DNA of 64,000 nucleotides from VBOC01 sp035635475 (GTDB taxonomy: Bacteria > Bacteroidota > Ignavibacteria > UBA10030 > SZUA-254), in the NCBI GenBank assembly GCA_035635475.1, contig DASQAZ010000036.1, positions 1 through 64,000 on the forward strand, in the 5' to 3' direction. Of the stretch, positions 42,161 through 51,900 are shown one piece after another. Each line of letters begins with the position of its first letter. Position 1 is the first letter of the stretch. The notes under the pieces are model-generated. The model did not search any database. It was not told the DNA's origin and saw only the letters and a program-made list of their open reading frames with translations. A program made the translations under genes and the position numbers.

Positions 42161-44794
42161 CTAGATCCAGCCCCGCTTGAGGAGCCGCATCTTCACGCTC
42201 TGCGTCAGCGTAATGTAGCCGATCAGCGTCAGTAAAAGAATGGGCCAGTAGAGAGCCGGTAATTCGACAAACCCGAGCGCCGGAGCGAAAGGCGAGTAGG
42301 GGAGCCAGGCGCCGATCGCCATGACAATGACAGAGGTGAACACCAGTGGCAAGCTGGGGCGGCTCTGCAGGAAGGGAATCTTATTCGTGCGGATCACGTG
42401 GATAATCAGCGTCTGGGTCATAAGAGATTCGACGAACCATCCGGTTTGAAACAAGGATGCGCGGGCCGGATCCCAGCAATTGAAGACATAGAGCATGACG
42501 AAGTAGGTGGTGTAATCGAAGATCGAACTGATCGGGCCGATAAAAAGGATGAATTTCTTAATCTCGTCGATCGACCAGGGACGGGGCTTTGCCACAAGTT
42601 CCTCATCGACCGCATCGGTCGGAATCGGAACCTGCGAGAAATCGTACAGCAGGTTGTTGGTCAGGACCTGGATGGGCGCCATCGGAAGAAAGGGCAAAAA
42701 GGCGCTTGCGCCGAGTACGCTGAACATATTCCCGAAGTTCGAACTTGCCCCCATCCGGATGTACTTCAGGATGTTATTGAAAACCTTCCGGCCTTCGATC
42801 ACCCCCGCTTCAAGCACCAACAGACTTTTCTCGAGCAGTATGATGTCGGCGGATTCCTTGGCAATGTCGACAGCGGTGTCGACGGAGACTCCGATATCGG
42901 CGGCGCGCAGAGCCGGGGCATCATTAATTCCGTCACCCATGAATCCGACGACGTGGCCCCGTTCGCGGAGGACCTCGACGATGCGTTTTTTATGAATCGG
43001 CGAGAGGCGCGCGAACAGCGTCGTCTTCTCCACCTCATTATACAATTCCTGATCCGGCAATTGATCGACCTGGCTTCCGAGAATGACCTGATCCGTCGGA
43101 AGACCCACTTCGTGACAAATCTTCCGGGCCACCAGATCGTTGTCGCCGGTCAGCACCTTGACCGCGACGCCGTGTCTCTGCAGCGCTGCGATTGCGGCTG
43201 CGGCCGTCTCCTTCGGGGGGTCCAGAAACGCCACATAACCTCTCAGCACGAGGTCCCGCTCATCGTCCTTGGAGTAAACCGTGCGCACGTCGACGTCTTT
43301 ATAAGCGATGGCAAGAACCCTGAATCCGTCCATGCTGAGGCGCTCGTATTCCTCCTTCAGATCCTCGATCAGGATCGGATCCATCGGCAGAATTTCTGTG
43401 TTCAGCTCGAACCGGGTACAGCGAAGGAAGATCTCTTCGGGGGCCCCCTTGGTGAGCAGGCGATGACCGCCGTCCGGCATCTGGACCACGACGGACATCA
43501 TCCGCCGCGAGAAATCAAACGGAATCTCGTCGATCCTCCTGACATTCTCGAAGTTCAACTGCTGGCGCACCTCGGCGTGCTCGAGGATCGCGCGGTCGAG
43601 AACGTTCTTCAGGCCTGTCTGGAAATGGCTGATGAGATAGGCATCGCGCAAGACGAGCTCGTCCTCCTCGCGGACCACATCGCAGTGGCGTTCGAGGATG
43701 ACATGATCGACGGTGAGTGTTCCTGTCTTGTCGGTGCAAAGCACGTCCATCGCCCCCAGATTCTGGATCGAGTTGAGCCGCTTGACGATCACCTTTTTCC
43801 GGCACATGGCGAGAGCCCCTTTCGAGAGACAGACCGAAACGATCATCGGGAGCATCTCGGGGGTGAGGCCGACCGCTACGGCGAGCGAAAAGAAGAATGC
43901 CTCGACCAGGTTCCCTTTCGTCAGCAGGTTGATCAGGAAGACGAGAGGTACCATGACCATCATGAACCGGATCATCAGCCAGGTGAAGCGGTTGATGCCC
44001 TGATCGAAACTTGTGAGCACCGTCTGACCCGCCAGGCTGCGGGCGATGCTGCCCAGGTACGTGCGGGAACCGGTCTCAAGGACGACGCCGGTCGCCGTCC
44101 CGCTCTCGACGCTGGTGCCCAGAAAGCAGATATTGATGAGCTCGATCGGCGAGACGTTCCCCCTTGTCTCCGGAACATCGAACTTTTCGACGGGGAGAGA
44201 TTCTCCGGTCAGCGCCGCCTGCACGATAAATAGGTCTTTAGACGAGAGGATCCGCAGGTCGGCAGGGATCATGTCCCCGGCCGAGAGCCTCACGATGTCG
44301 CCGGGAACGAGGTCCTTCAGTGGAATTTCCTTCGCCTGTCCGCCGCGGATCGCGGTGGCGGTGACCGTAATCATCGCTTTCAATTTCGCGGCCGCAGAGT
44401 CGGCGCGTGACTCCTGTACGAACCGTAAGATAACGCCGAGGGCGACCATCAGCGACATCACGATGCCCGCCCGGCTATCACCCGTCGCGAACGAGAGGAT
44501 GGCGAGAGCCGCCAGGAGGATCACGAGCGGATTGCGCAGCGTGATCATGAGCCGCCAGAGCCAGCCGTGTTTCTTCTCCTTCGCCAGCTCGTTCGGTCCG
44601 ACCTCCGTCAACCGCTGCTCGGCCTCCGAATCGATCAGTCCATCAATTGTTGTTTTCAGCCTGGCGAGTGCTTCGTCCGGCTTCATCCGGGACACTTCGG
44701 CGAGAAGAGAAGAAGCAGCCGGCGAACCCGCCTTCTTTCGCATCAGAGGCGGCGCCGGGCGAATGGCCGTCCGTTCTTCAATATCTAACGGCAC
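42161..44794 (-). CDS. mgtA: MgtA/MgtB-type magnesium-translocating P-type ATPase
   Basis: An 877-residue P3B ATPase that imports Mg2+. Cytoplasmic N-terminal segment, then helices 1-2 (LVILLAALAILSFATG), the actuator domain with LTGESLPVEK, helices 3-4 with AVAVGLTPEMLPMIVSVCL (the family signature), phosphorylation motif VLCTDKTGTLTVDH, nucleotide-binding domain with LTKGAPEEIFLRC, hinge MGDGINDAPALRAADIG and six C-terminal helices (ASSNFGNMFSVLGASAFLPF; NNLLYDFSQVPIPTDAVDEE). The N-terminal extension is Arg-rich (~40 residues). The start is a GTG without an obvious ribosome site; internal Met codons at 44743 and 44689 are possible. A promoter candidate with a ~95-base leader lies upstream. 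Strict Mg2+ specificity is not proven by sequence. Confidence 0.95.
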   Translation of the reverse strand: MPLDIEERTAIRPAPPLMRKKAGSPAASSLLAEVSRMKPDEALARLKTTIDGLIDSEAEQRLTEVGPNELAKEKKHGWLWRLMITLRNPLVILLAALAILSFATGDSRAGIVMSLMVALGVILRFVQESRADSAAAKLKAMITVTATAIRGGQAKEIPLKDLVPGDIVRLSAGDMIPADLRILSSKDLFIVQAALTGESLPVEKFDVPETRGNVSPIELINICFLGTSVESGTATGVVLETGSRTYLGSIARSLAGQTVLTSFDQGINRFTWLMIRFMMVMVPLVFLINLLTKGNLVEAFFFSLAVAVGLTPEMLPMIVSVCLSKGALAMCRKKVIVKRLNSIQNLGAMDVLCTDKTGTLTVDHVILERHCDVVREEDELVLRDAYLISHFQTGLKNVLDRAILEHAEVRQQLNFENVRRIDEIPFDFSRRMMSVVVQMPDGGHRLLTKGAPEEIFLRCTRFELNTEILPMDPILIEDLKEEYERLSMDGFRVLAIAYKDVDVRTVYSKDDERDLVLRGYVAFLDPPKETAAAAIAALQRHGVAVKVLTGDNDLVARKICHEVGLPTDQVILGSQVDQLPDQELYNEVEKTTLFARLSPIHKKRIVEVLRERGHVVGFMGDGINDAPALRAADIGVSVDTAVDIAKESADIILLEKSLLVLEAGVIEGRKVFNNILKYIRMGASSNFGNMFSVLGASAFLPFLPMAPIQVLTNNLLYDFSQVPIPTDAVDEELVAKPRPWSIDEIKKFILFIGPISSIFDYTTYFVMLYVFNCWDPARASLFQTGWFVESLMTQTLIIHVIRTNKIPFLQSRPSLPLVFTSVIVMAIGAWLPYSPFAPALGFVELPALYWPILLLTLIGYITLTQSVKMRLLKRGWI

Positions 44795-44895
44795 GCGTTA
44801 CAGGACGGGGATTGTGGAGAGATCAGGGGCAATTCTTCCAGACAACTCACTCTGCGGGTTCGGTGTCGGAGGCAGAAAACCGATTCATGATTTAA

Positions 44896-44924
44896 AATAT
44901 AGCAGAAATCGGCGCGAGTATCAA
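44896..44924 (-). promoter_or_regulatory. Candidate sigma-70-like promoter for the mgtA operon
   Basis: On the minus strand TTGATA (44919-44924), 17-base spacer, TATATT (44896-44901). Both elements match the consensus at five of six positions. The predicted start near 44888 leaves a ~95-base leader before the GTG at 44794, enough for a small regulatory structure as seen in other mgtA genes. Confidence 0.5.
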
Positions 44925-44933
44925 CTATTCTTT

Positions 44934-44962
44934 TTGAATTTCGCCCGGCTTTCGCGTACATT
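44934..44962 (+). promoter_or_regulatory. Candidate promoter giving a leaderless aldolase transcript
   Basis: TTGAAT (44934-44939), 17-base spacer, TACATT (44957-44962). The predicted transcription start falls at about 44969, the first base of the ATG. A GGAGG directly abuts the ATG with no spacing, so it would not work as a normal ribosome site. Confidence 0.4.
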
Positions 44963-44968
44963 CGGAGG

Positions 44969-45880
44969 ATGATCGCTCAGAAAATACGGGGAGTCTACCC
45001 GCCTATGATCACTCCCTTTACGAAGGAGGGCGAGGTGGATTACGCCGCGCACAAGCGCAACGTCGAGCGCTGGAACAAGGAGGAGCTGGGCGGTTATCTG
45101 GTCCTCGGATCCAACAGCGAGACGCCCTATCTCAACGAAACAGAGAAAGTACGGTTGATCGAGCTGACCGCACAGTACGCAGCGAGAGGCAGGAAGATCT
45201 TTGCAGGGACAGGGTTGGAGTCGACCCGGGAGTCGATCCGTCTGACTAAAAGGGCAGCCGAGGCCGGCGCCCATGCGGCTTTGGTTCTAACGCCGAGCTT
45301 TTACGGCTCCCAGATGAGTGATGATGTGCTCATCGGCCATTTTCGCCACATTGCCGACTCCTCCCACATTCCTATTCTTATCTATAATATGCCGGCCTTC
45401 ACGCACATCAACGTTTCGGTGGCCGCCGTCGGTGCCCTGAGCCGGCATCCGAATGTGATCGGGATGAAGGACAGCGCCGGCGATGTACGCCAGCTCGAAG
45501 AGATCATGAAGGTTGTTCCGGAAACATTCAACCTCATCGTGGGCACTGCCGCGGCCTGGTATCCCGCGCTCACGCTCGGCATCTCCGCCGGAATTCTCGC
45601 CCTGGCGAACGTGGCGGGCAATCAATGTGCCATGGTTCAGAAGTATCACGAAGGGGGGGAGAGGGAGAAGGCCCGTGAGCTCCATGAGAAGCTTTTGCCG
45701 GTGAATGCCGCCGTCACATCGACGTACGGCATCGCGGGTCTCAAATACGCGGCAACCCTGCTCGGGTATGACGGGGGATGCGTCCGGAGTCCTCTCCTAT
45801 CCCTGACCGAGTCCGCGCAAAAACGAATTGAGGAATTGCTCTCAGCCGCGGGTTTGCTGGCGTTGAGGGTATCGCAGTAG
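44969..45880 (+). CDS. DapA-family aldolase, closest to 4-hydroxy-2-oxoglutarate aldolase
   Basis: A 303-residue class I (Schiff-base) lyase of the N-acetylneuraminate lyase/DapA superfamily. GVYPPMITPFTKEGEVD opens the barrel. Then GYLVLGSNSETPYLNETEK (phosphate-like pocket; mammalian HOGA1 has a similar GSNGE segment), LILVLTPSFYG-like strand (AALVLTPSFYGSQM), the Tyr of ILIYNMPAFTHINV and the Schiff-base Lys167 in VIGMKDSAGDVRQLEE. The C-terminal region GIAGLKYAATLLGYDGGCVRSPLL also resembles HOGA1 more than DapA. Likely product is pyruvate plus an aldehyde such as glyoxylate, which would suit the malate synthase encoded at 5.9 kb. Function as DapA or a sugar-acid aldolase cannot be excluded. 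Confidence 0.88.
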   Translation: MIAQKIRGVYPPMITPFTKEGEVDYAAHKRNVERWNKEELGGYLVLGSNSETPYLNETEKVRLIELTAQYAARGRKIFAGTGLESTRESIRLTKRAAEAGAHAALVLTPSFYGSQMSDDVLIGHFRHIADSSHIPILIYNMPAFTHINVSVAAVGALSRHPNVIGMKDSAGDVRQLEEIMKVVPETFNLIVGTAAAWYPALTLGISAGILALANVAGNQCAMVQKYHEGGEREKARELHEKLLPVNAAVTSTYGIAGLKYAATLLGYDGGCVRSPLLSLTESAQKRIEELLSAAGLLALRVSQ

Positions 45881-45959
45881 GAAGCACATCAGAGCCCCTC
45901 CGGATCCTGAAATCAGGTAAAGTCCACGATCACACCCGGCCCGAAATCAGACCGAATCT

Positions 45960-46904
45960 TCAGACCTGTTGTTTCCGTCCTTTTCTCTTGCGCGCGAGAT
46001 AATGTTCACGTTTGTCGGCCACTGTAAGCCTTGGTTGAGACTCCTGAGCAGGATAAATGAATTCAAGATTCGCCGACGAGAACATATCGGAGTTTTCTTT
46101 ACGCAAACGCTCCTCGGCCATCCTGCAGTATTCGGCGTCGATCTCGATGCCGATGCTGTTTCGTCCTGATTTCATCGCGGCTACCATCGTCGTGCCCGAA
46201 CCGCAAAACGGATCGATGACTGTGTCGCCTGAAAATGAGAACATCCTGACAAGCCTGTAGGCGAGCTCCAGGGGAAAGGGAGCGGGATGTGCTCTGGTTG
46301 ATGCACCGGTGATGTTCCAGAATTGCTGGAACCACTTATTGTACTCCTCCTTGGAAATCATGCTGAGCTTCCGCTGGCGTTCTGTTGGTTGTCTGTAACC
46401 GCCCGGCTTTCTCTGCATGAGTATGAACTCGATGTCGTTCTTGATGATCGCGTTTGGTTCGTAAGGTTTCCCAAGAAACTTGGAACCATTGTTGACCTCA
46501 TAACTGGCGTTTGCAATCTTGTGCCAGATGATCGGATTGAGATTATCGAGACCGATCTTGCGACAAATTACGGCGATGTCGGAGTGCAAGGGAAAGACAA
46601 CGTGTCGGCCGAAGTTGCGGCGTGATAAACAAACGTCACCCACGACGCAAACGACGCGACCCCCGGGGACGAGGATTCTGCACATCTCTTGCCAGACTTT
46701 AGCCAATTCCGCCAGAAAAGTTTCGTAGTCAGCGACGTGACCAAGTTGGTTTGGATTCTCGTTATAGCGTTTCAGTGTCCAATAGGGTGGTGATGTGACG
46801 ACGAGGTGGACGGACTCGTCTTGAATGAACGCCAGGTTTCTTGCGTCGCCCTGCACGAGGCGGTGAGTTGTATTATCGTGTTGTCCGTTTTGTCTCGGTG
46901 TCAT
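45960..46904 (-). CDS. Beta-class DNA methyltransferase (N4-cytosine or N6-adenine), type II RM partner
   Basis: A 314-residue DNA methyltransferase. The catalytic motif comes first (VTSPPYWTLKRY, ~38-49) and the AdoMet-binding motif last (GDTVIDPFCGSGTTMVAAM, then NSIGIEIDAEYCRMAEERL), which defines the beta class. A target-recognition region lies between (~100-210). TSPPYW is typical of N4-cytosine enzymes but some N6-adenine enzymes share it. Its ATG overlaps the stop of the restriction gene as ATGA, so the two are translated as a unit with the nuclease first. GC content appears lower than in flanking genes, as expected for a transferred RM cassette. Should protect the sequence cut by its partner, probably CTCGAG. 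Confidence 0.9.
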   Translation of the reverse strand: MTPRQNGQHDNTTHRLVQGDARNLAFIQDESVHLVVTSPPYWTLKRYNENPNQLGHVADYETFLAELAKVWQEMCRILVPGGRVVCVVGDVCLSRRNFGRHVVFPLHSDIAVICRKIGLDNLNPIIWHKIANASYEVNNGSKFLGKPYEPNAIIKNDIEFILMQRKPGGYRQPTERQRKLSMISKEEYNKWFQQFWNITGASTRAHPAPFPLELAYRLVRMFSFSGDTVIDPFCGSGTTMVAAMKSGRNSIGIEIDAEYCRMAEERLRKENSDMFSSANLEFIYPAQESQPRLTVADKREHYLARKRKGRKQQV

Positions 46905-47638
46905 CGTTTCCTCGAGGTTCCAAATGCGGCGACCTGAGCAATCAGTGATTTTGCAAATATTTCGAATGTGAGATCAATTGCCGGCTCTGTATATCGACCC
47001 TTCGATCCACGCTTTCTATCTGACATCAGGAAAGCGGCCACGTTGTAAAGGCGTTCTCTCACCAGCTTTCTGCAGAACAATTCATAGCGCTTGACGTAGG
47101 ATGCATTCACATATTCCGGAAATACCTTAAAGTGGGGCTCCTGCACCTTGACCGGCTTCTGGGATTCCGGGCAATCCTCGACTAAGAAGATGTAACCAAG
47201 CCAGGGCTTGATTGTCTTGTTGTACGCTCCTTCGCGGTAAGCCGTCCAGAGATCGAGCGCGCTTCCCATTGCTTCCTCGGTCCGATTGTTAAAATTGTTT
47301 CCAAACGACGGACCGACCTGAGACTTTGCTTCGAGGGCAAGAACGAGCTGGTCACCCTTGACCAGAAGAAGATCCCACTCTTTTGTCGGCCGGAAGAATC
47401 CTGGGAGCTCTAAATGCCTTTTATGGAAGATGTTTGATGTGTTGGCTCCGGTTTCGACCATCAAGTCGGTGAGAAGGCCGATAAAGCCATCCATCTGGGC
47501 TCCGCCGGTGACAGCACTTCGGGCGCCCTTATCAGCACCACCAGAGTCCGCCTGCTTCTTGGACTGCCTCCGTCTTGTCAACCAATACTGCGCGATCGCT
47601 TGAGAGACATGCTTGCTTACGTTGTCGATCTTCTTCAC
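46901..47638 (-). CDS. PaeR7I/XhoI-family type II restriction endonuclease
   Basis: A 245-residue nuclease with strong family features: ARSAVTGGAQMDGFIGLLTD, HLELPGFFRPTKEWDLLLVK, LALEAKSQVGPSFGNNFNNR, TEEAMGSALDLWTAYREGAY and LGYIFLVEDCPES. The PD-(D/E)xK core is readable as Asp in KEWDLLL and E-A-K in LALEAKSQ. Relatives (PaeR7I, XhoI) cut CTCGAG between C and T, so the same site is predicted. GTG start; GGAAG lies just upstream. The stop overlaps the methyltransferase start. A CTCGAG lies in the gene's own 3' end (46911-46916), and others are scattered in the window, so the host must be methylated. Confidence 0.93.
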   Translation of the reverse strand: MKKIDNVSKHVSQAIAQYWLTRRRQSKKQADSGGADKGARSAVTGGAQMDGFIGLLTDLMVETGANTSNIFHKRHLELPGFFRPTKEWDLLLVKGDQLVLALEAKSQVGPSFGNNFNNRTEEAMGSALDLWTAYREGAYNKTIKPWLGYIFLVEDCPESQKPVKVQEPHFKVFPEYVNASYVKRYELFCRKLVRERLYNVAAFLMSDRKRGSKGRYTEPAIDLTFEIFAKSLIAQVAAFGTSRKR

Positions 47639-47720
47639 AAGCTTCCATCGGTACTTCCTCTAAGATAGCGAATCGCCCCAGAAGATTCCAATTTCAAGCG
47701 TTGGCAGGAATCACTCCAAG

Positions 47721-48899
47721 TTACTTCGCGGCGTACTCGGCAATTTTTCTTCTCAAGAAATTATTCAGCGATTTCTGCGGCACTCCGAAGACAGCTTGAA
47801 CGGCTCTGTAGAAATCCGCGTCACTTTTTCCATACGACATCAGACGTTTGAGCAAAGGGAGCCCGCCTTGCTCATCGGCCATCTTACATAATAATCCACC
47901 GAAAACATAGATGGGATCTGTGTAATAATCCATGTGCCAAAACGCGAGAACCGTGTCTAAATTGAGTTGTGGATGTTCCCGTAGATACTGATCCGCGCGT
48001 TTCAGGTGCCAGGATAATTCATGTCCCTTTGACCCTCCCAATAGGGTGGCATATCCTTCGCTGAACCATCCGTGGGAGTTTAAGTTGAGCGGGCTCATAT
48101 AGATATGGACGAACTCGTGCGGGTAATACTCGTTTTGACCAGCACCATAGACAATTCGGTTTCGAGCGTCTGACGATCCGCTCGCGCCCCTCAAGTTCCC
48201 TTCGCCGATGTGGTAATCGAAACCGAGAGCTTTGTAAAGGATGTCCAGATTCTCAGCGAGATAGTAATCGACGTCGAACGGCCTAATGCTCCACAACCCG
48301 GTGAGAGAATCAACGAAGGAATTCAAGCGAAGGGCGAGGGTTCGATCGAACTCATGACCATTCGGGAATATGAAACTGATACTCCCAACCTTTTCTTTTT
48401 TCCAAACTCTTGTGTTGATTGGCAGCATGTTGCACAGTTTGTACGCCCCGTCTTCTTTTACAGCACCGACCTCGGTAATACACTCGGGGTGGGAGAATCC
48501 TGAATCCGTGAAAGCAAGGACCGTACGGATTGCAAAGCCACTGTCTATTCGCGATACGCTCATAATTGTTGCCCTCCAGTAAGGGAGGTAGGCATATAAG
48601 CTTGGACTATAGTATGTAGAATTTAGTAAGTCAAACTTACCTGCATACCTTTTCTTCTCGGCTCCGAGCCAATATGGATTGTCGTAGACACTGTCGGGTT
48701 TTGAATTAAGATAGTGTTTCCAGAGTTGAATGACTTCCGCAATGTCGGCATTCGCCGTATCGATACCACCATTGATGTGAACTCGAATGGGAGACAGTTG
48801 AGCAACAAGACTGCCGACATGAAGAAGACAAAGGCAAAGGAGCATTTTGATTGTCAATGCCCGTTTGATCCAGAATCCAGAGTGCATGTGACTGCTCAT
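47721..48899 (-). CDS. Secreted or membrane-anchored HEXXH metallopeptidase-like protein
   Basis: A 392-residue protein. A hydrophobic N-terminal segment (LTIKMLLCLCLLHVGSLVA) is a signal peptide or anchor. The C-terminal half has a zinc-peptidase site: YYPHEFVHIYMSP (HEXXH) and ~20 residues later WFSEGYATLLGG, where the Glu would be the third ligand as in gluzincins. The rest (~60-230) shows no domain I recognise. It sits 82 bases upstream of the restriction nuclease on the same strand, in DNA that appears less GC-rich than its neighbours, so it may have arrived with the RM cassette. Start uncertain: the frame continues upstream to 48953 and no ribosome site is clear at 48899. Confidence 0.7.
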   Translation of the reverse strand: MSSHMHSGFWIKRALTIKMLLCLCLLHVGSLVAQLSPIRVHINGGIDTANADIAEVIQLWKHYLNSKPDSVYDNPYWLGAEKKRYAGKFDLLNSTYYSPSLYAYLPYWRATIMSVSRIDSGFAIRTVLAFTDSGFSHPECITEVGAVKEDGAYKLCNMLPINTRVWKKEKVGSISFIFPNGHEFDRTLALRLNSFVDSLTGLWSIRPFDVDYYLAENLDILYKALGFDYHIGEGNLRGASGSSDARNRIVYGAGQNEYYPHEFVHIYMSPLNLNSHGWFSEGYATLLGGSKGHELSWHLKRADQYLREHPQLNLDTVLAFWHMDYYTDPIYVFGGLLCKMADEQGGLPLLKRLMSYGKSDADFYRAVQAVFGVPQKSLNNFLRRKIAEYAAK

Positions 48900-48962
48900 C
48901 GAGCGAATTTTGCATGGATGATGGTTACAACACACGGCATACCATCCGAACAATCTCCCATT

Positions 48963-51900
48963 TCACATTTTGCCGAGGACTTTTCCGCTTCTGCGATCGA
49001 TGAACGTCATCGCGATGCGCTGCGCGGGGACTGATATTTTCAGCTCGGTTTTCAGTTCCAGATGTGTCACGAGAATGTCGGTATCCCTGTCGCATTCCGA
49101 TATCAGCGTATAGAGCACCGTGTCTTCGAAAATTGCCGGAATGACAATGACGCCGGAATTCACGGGTTCCACGTTGCAGACAGGAGCAATCCCGGCCTGA
49201 CGTAAGGCGTATCGATAGAGTTCGACGGTCGGTTCGACCGTCTCCGAAAGTTCGACCGGCAGCGGGCACCAGATCAGCTTTCCGGATCCGTGAGGAATTG
49301 TGATGACCGCGGGCTTCTCATCCCGGCGGACGACGGCCTTCTCGACCCGTTGTATCTTCTCACCGCGATAACTCAACCGATATTCAATCTCGCCGATGCG
49401 GAGAAATTCTTCCTCTGCGACCGGTTTGCTGATTGCCTCAACTCCGAGCGACTTACTGCGCTCCACCGGGAGCCAATGATCGTCCGCATCGATGATCCCG
49501 GTTAAAAGCACGGTCGAGCCGCTTTCAGCGCTTGAGAGCAATGTTTCCCAGCACTTTTGGTTGATCGTGCGCGGTGAGGGCATGATCAGGAGTCTCGGCG
49601 GGCGGCTCACGGGGCGGTATTCCGATACGGCGGCAAGCGGTGCGGAAAAATGTTCGTTCATAACGCGCACGCAGCGGCGCGTCGCCTCGGTGGCAAAGTT
49701 CCGCGTCGAAAACATCTGGGAGTGGGGGATGACCATGAGCGCATCTTCGTCCTTCCGGCCATGCATGAGGTCGCGGTGCGCCGCGATAAAACGAGCCAGA
49801 CGCATCATGGGTTCCAGTTCGGGCTTTGCAGTCCCATCCGCACGATGGAAACCGATCGCCGCTTCGTTGTCGGACGGCATATACGGGTTCGTATTCCAGA
49901 GCCATTGGATGAACCCCGCACCTCCTGCCCCGAGGGCGAGCGCCATTTTTCGTTCCAGAAGATTTCGCGCCTCTACTTCCGTCCGCCAGGGGGTGGCATC
50001 CATCTTCTCGTAAAGCATCACCCCCGTCTCTTCGACGAGATTCGGTTTGCCAGGGATTGTGGTGACAATCTGGTCCCAGAGCAGGTCGTCATTGAGCCAC
50101 CAATTATGAACACACGTGAAGTCGACGGAATTTCCAAAGAACTGGTTGGCCGGAGAGTCATACGTGCCGCCCTCATCCTGACCCACCGTAATGAGCTGAG
50201 ACGCGTGTCCTTGAACGCCGCGGATTGCCCCCTTGATCTCGTTGACCCACCGCATGAACATGTCCTGCGCGAACAGCCGGTAGTCGATCGTCTTGACGGG
50301 ACGGCGACTTTCGAAAACATTGACGTCCTCAAAATCCTCTTTCGTGGGCAGGGAGATGGCTTCGCCGGCGGTCGAGCGATGCGCCTCAAGGATTCTCGCG
50401 GTCGTTGCTTCATCGGAAAAATCGGCGTACCGTTTCTTCAGCCACACTTGCCATGCTTCGGTTTCGTAACGGTCGTAATTCGGCCGGCACTGCCACAGAT
50501 ATTGGGGATTACAGAACGAGGGTTCGTTGATCAGGTCCCAGATGATATCATTCATGTGCCGATACCTGTGGGCAAACGCTGTGACGAACTCCTTCTGAGC
50601 ATTCACCGATTGCGGATCCAGATATGGATTCGTCCCTCCCCACGATTCCGGTAGAAATGCGAAGAGTGTAAAGATAATCGGAATATCGAACTTGCGTGCA
50701 GTCAGCACAAAGGCGTCCATGGCGCGAAGGGCGGCCTCGTTCGGGGTCCCGACATCCGGCATGTACTGTTTCCAGCCGGTCCAGATTCCGGTACGGATCA
50801 TGTTCACCCCCGCGGCTTTCATCTCGGCAAAATCCTTGTTCCAGACATAGGGGTTCGGCTCGAACAGAAACTTTCGATGAACGTCCGATGCCATGTACGT
50901 TGTTCCGGTGACTGGAAAAGTCTTGTCGTCGCGGAGAAGATAGCCGTTGCCGGCAGTGATCGCCTTGCCGCGCTTGATCAATGCATCATCATAGATCCAG
51001 AATCCCGTCCTGTGCCTGAGTACGTGAAAGGACTTGAGCTGCGCGCCCAGCGCAGCGTTGACCTGGTACAGGCCCGGCCTGAGCTTCTCCTGCCCCGTCA
51101 TGTGTGCGTCGCCGGTCGCGAGCGCCCCTGAACCCAGAAGAGGGACATCCACCTGCCACACCGCGCGGCCTTGTTCATCGAATACCGCGAGCCGGCATCC
51201 CGTCCGTACGAGGTCTTCTACTTCCATCTTGGGGCGCCGGAACTGGAGGGTAAACGAAGGTTGCTCACCCGGGTAATAGGATGCGAATGAGGGGCGCACG
51301 ATGAACTGCATCGCTCCCTGTGCTCCGCGTTCGACCAAGAGGCGTATGGCCCGGGCGGTGATTGTTCCCTTGAAGTTCGCCAGAACCCACCGGCCACCCG
51401 AGTACGGCCCCTGCAACCTATCGATTTCTATCATTGGTGCTACGATCCGCTGATGCTCTTTTGTTACACCGTGGACAAGAGGTGTGAGGACGGCATCCCT
51501 CGGGCCGGGGCTTCCATCTTCGTTGGGAAAGTCCTTTACCGATGTAAACCGGACATACAGCTCGTACACCTCCATGGCTTTAAACTGATCGACAAGCGGG
51601 CGTGTCCATTCGAGTTCCGGGTTCGGCTGATACGCCGAAACCGGCCCTGCGCTCACAGTGAATGACTGCGTGATCCCGAGACGCTGATGGTAGGAAGTTT
51701 GCGGGGGTCCGACTCTCCAGCCGTCGGCCGCCCTATCGACCGGAACCGAGAACGGGACTCCCCCAAGATTGACCCAGTTCCCACCATCCGCGAGAAAACC
51801 GGAGATCCGATCGAATGCTTGTTCCGGAAATGTTGAGCCGTACGGATTGAGGAACAGATCAAAATTCGAGGTGCTGAGGCGCTTCGTGATTTGATCGACA

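Noticed and set aside
42398..44233. A 611-codon open frame on the plus strand opposite the mgtA-type gene
   Set aside because: It mirrors the coding strand of an unambiguous P-type ATPase, has no ribosome site or family motifs and is a by-product of GC-rich codon usage. Similar long antisense frames occur opposite malate synthase (6083-7471), the sensor kinases (1291-2817) and glmS (8226-8897).
42161..44794. Cation-transporting ATPase of the calcium or copper type
   Set aside because: The VGLTPEMLPMIV helix and overall layout are MgtA/MgtB-like, and no N-terminal CxxC metal-binding domain or CPC motif is present.
45881..45959. A terminator between the converging aldolase and methyltransferase genes
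   Set aside because: I looked for a stem with a U-tract in the 79-base gap and found no convincing inverted repeat.
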